A stretch of DNA of 64,000 nucleotides. It comes from Hymenolepis diminuta (taxonomy: Eukaryota > Platyhelminthes > Cestoda > Cyclophyllidea > Hymenolepididae). The notes under the pieces are model-generated. The model made no database searches. It had not been told where the DNA came from and worked only from the letters and a program-made list of their open reading frames with translations. Numbering within the stretch: the first letter of the stretch is position 1; each line of letters begins with the position of its first letter. Positions 62,352-64,000 of this stretch are shown here, in pieces. The position numbers were made by a program, and so were the translations under genes. Location: contig CAADRB010000033.1 of NCBI GenBank assembly GCA_900708905.1, forward strand, positions 109,369 to 173,368. Direction: 5' to 3'.

Positions 62352-63613
62352 CTCTACAACATTGAATTCATGAATTTGAAATTCATTTGGGACTTTTGTA
62401 CCTGTACACACGTGCGTGTATACAAAAGAATTGTATTTCGCCAAAAAATTTGGCCCAAACTTCGCCTCCTTAGTTCTTATTTTTATATTTAAAACATAAT
62501 TTGCAAAAGTAAACGAGCCAATACGATCTTGATTGACTTAACTTGAGCAATAATTGCACATGGTTGTGCCTGATATTCCCTATCTGTTCATCAAGAGAAT
62601 TTTATTAGTTACCAAATTCAAACTGCGAAGACAGTTTCGAAAAAAGAAAACTTTTTGCATTTTGATTATTTGACCCTTGACGCAGGGAAAAATTACAGAT
62701 AAATACTTCATATAGGCATCTTTTCTAGCAGGAAAATAACAAGTTGTTATACAATGGAGTGGAATAAAAATCATAATAAAGAACTATCGAAAACTTATTC
62801 AAAGATTACTTATGCAAAATACTTCTCTCACACCGTTTCCCGACCATTCAATCTCTTTTCCCCTCACTTTTCTTATTCGTTCTTCTATCTCGATCGCTTT
62901 TTGTAATTTAGATCGGCGCACTTCCAATACTAGCATTCTGATAGGGAAATTGCGGTTGTCTATTGTTAGCCTTACTGTAAGTCCCTGATATACAAGAGTT
63001 ATCTGCCTTATGAATTCACATATGCGGATTGCCTATCAACAGCTCGTCAAGTAAATTTCTTATAATTATTAGGAAAACAAACAAACAAGCAAACAAAGCC
63101 GCAAATATAAAAATCGCGCTAATTAGATTATTTCATAGTGTACGCAAACGAAATTTTTGTCAGCAGCCAAGTATGGCTATATCTCCTAAAAATGGTCACT
63201 TCCAACATAAACCATCGAATCAAGCCCCCATATGTCCTTCGTTGGTCGAGTCATCGATAATAAGGAAGTCGGAACACGCAAATGAAATAGCGCACACCGA
63301 AGTAACAAATCTAAATATGCAGAGGACGAAACGACCAAAGCTTAAAACCAATGTGTCAAGAGTAATGACACATTTAGTTTAAGTAGAGCAAATTTAAGGC
63401 AAAGTTGGCGCGGAAGATCTTGTGGTTAGGAGTTCGATCATGAAATATAAGGTCGTTAGGACGTCTAAAGGAATATTTTCCCAAAAATTCATCTCGTATT
63501 CATTTCTGCATAAGCAACTTTATTTCCTCAATAGAAAGCTGTCGTTTCCACTTCAATCTTTCTATAGCTTCTAAAAGAGTAACAGTGCAGAATGTTAAAC
63601 AATTATACCGGTA
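62352..63613. other. Intergenic, right end
   Basis: AT-rich DNA between kinase copy C and the second mariner copy. A 117-codon frame at 63029-63382 is Lys/Asn-rich and has no family signature. Nothing else seen. Confidence 0.4.
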
Positions 63614-64000
63614 TACGGGGTGCGTAGGCATCTGAGGCCACCTACACACTTTTAGAAAANNNNNNNNNNNNNNNNNNNNNNNNNNNNNNNNNNNNNNNNN
63701 NNNNNNNNNNNNNNNNNNNNNNNNNNNNNNNNNNNNNNNNNNNNNNNNNNNNNNNNNNNNNNNNNNNNNNNNNNNNNNNNNNNNNNNNNNNNNNNNNNNN
63801 NNNNNNNNNNNNNNNNNNNNNNNNNNNNNNNNNNNNNNNNNNNNNNNNNNNNNNNNNNNNNNNNNNNNNNNNNNNNNNNNNNNNNNNNNNNNNNNNNNNN
63901 NNNNNNNNNNNNNNNNNNNCAAAGGATAAAGGTCTGGTGAGTAGTTAGGAGGAGTCCATAAGTTTGGCGTGATATGACGATGCAAATTCTCGGTCATCCA
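63614..64000 (-). mobile_element. Mariner-like transposon, copy 2, partial
   Basis: Reverse-oriented copy of the element at 44664-45943. The terminal inverted repeat at 63616-63659 (CGGGGTGCGTAGGCATCTG..., CCACCTACACACTTTTAGAAA) matches the complement of 45898-45941 exactly where compared, and a TA precedes it. After an N gap, 63920-64000 encodes MTENLHRHITPNLWTPPNYS, the same transposase segment as copy 1. The element runs off the window. The very high similarity to copy 1 suggests a recent or still-recent family. Confidence 0.85.
63660..63919. other. Assembly gap (260 N)
   Basis: Run of N inside mariner copy 2. Its position inside a repeated element explains why assembly failed here. Confidence 0.98.

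Noticed and set aside
63029..63382. 117-codon Lys/Asn-rich open frame
   Set aside because: Low-complexity composition, no domain, and no splice-linked exons; probably chance.

Overview
This is a eukaryotic, AT-rich window. Its genes have many introns, several of only 31-42 bp, with clean GT...AG ends. Gene content and these tiny introns suggest a parasitic flatworm, most likely a cestode, but the sequence alone does not fix the species. Coding prediction here rests on splice-aware reading against remembered protein families; no search was run.

Left part (1-10.7 kb): five recognisable housekeeping genes in tight convergent pairs. SPT4 (+) faces mitochondrial GatA/QRSL1 (-), with stops 70 bp apart. 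LSM2 (+) faces ZNHIT2 (-), with stops 156 bp apart. An intact 14-3-3 gene follows. These cover transcription elongation, mitochondrial Gln-tRNA synthesis, U6 snRNP/mRNA decay, snoRNP assembly and phospho-protein binding.

Middle (10.7-34.4 kb): long gene-poor DNA with dispersed repeats, a decayed reading frame of unknown family (15041-15712), a possible orphan exon (20427-20693), two broken 14-3-3 copies in convergent orientation (about 21.2-21.8 kb and 23.0-23.7 kb), a broken CDK-like kinase (26.1-27.0 kb) and an intact CDK-like kinase (32.9-34.4 kb). The broken 14-3-3 copies and the 26-kb kinase keep the intron positions of their intact relatives, so they are DNA-level duplicates and not retrocopies.

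Right part (34.8-59.2 kb): a huge inverted repeat. Arms of about 8,535 bp (34808-43342 and 50669-59203) mirror each other around position 47005.5 with no net indel, and almost no mismatch where compared. The right arm plus the spacer carry a complete cullin-2-like gene (11 exons, 784 codons). The left arm carries the same gene truncated inside exon 3. Both arms contain the same single N flanked by the same 54-bp duplication, which points to one assembled contig placed twice: either a collapsed true palindrome or an assembly artefact. The 7.3-kb spacer holds a dead mariner-like transposon. A third CDK-like kinase copy, with stops and a lost DFG, lies beyond the right arm (60.8-62.35 kb), inverted relative to the intact one. 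The window ends in a second mariner copy interrupted by a 260-base N gap.
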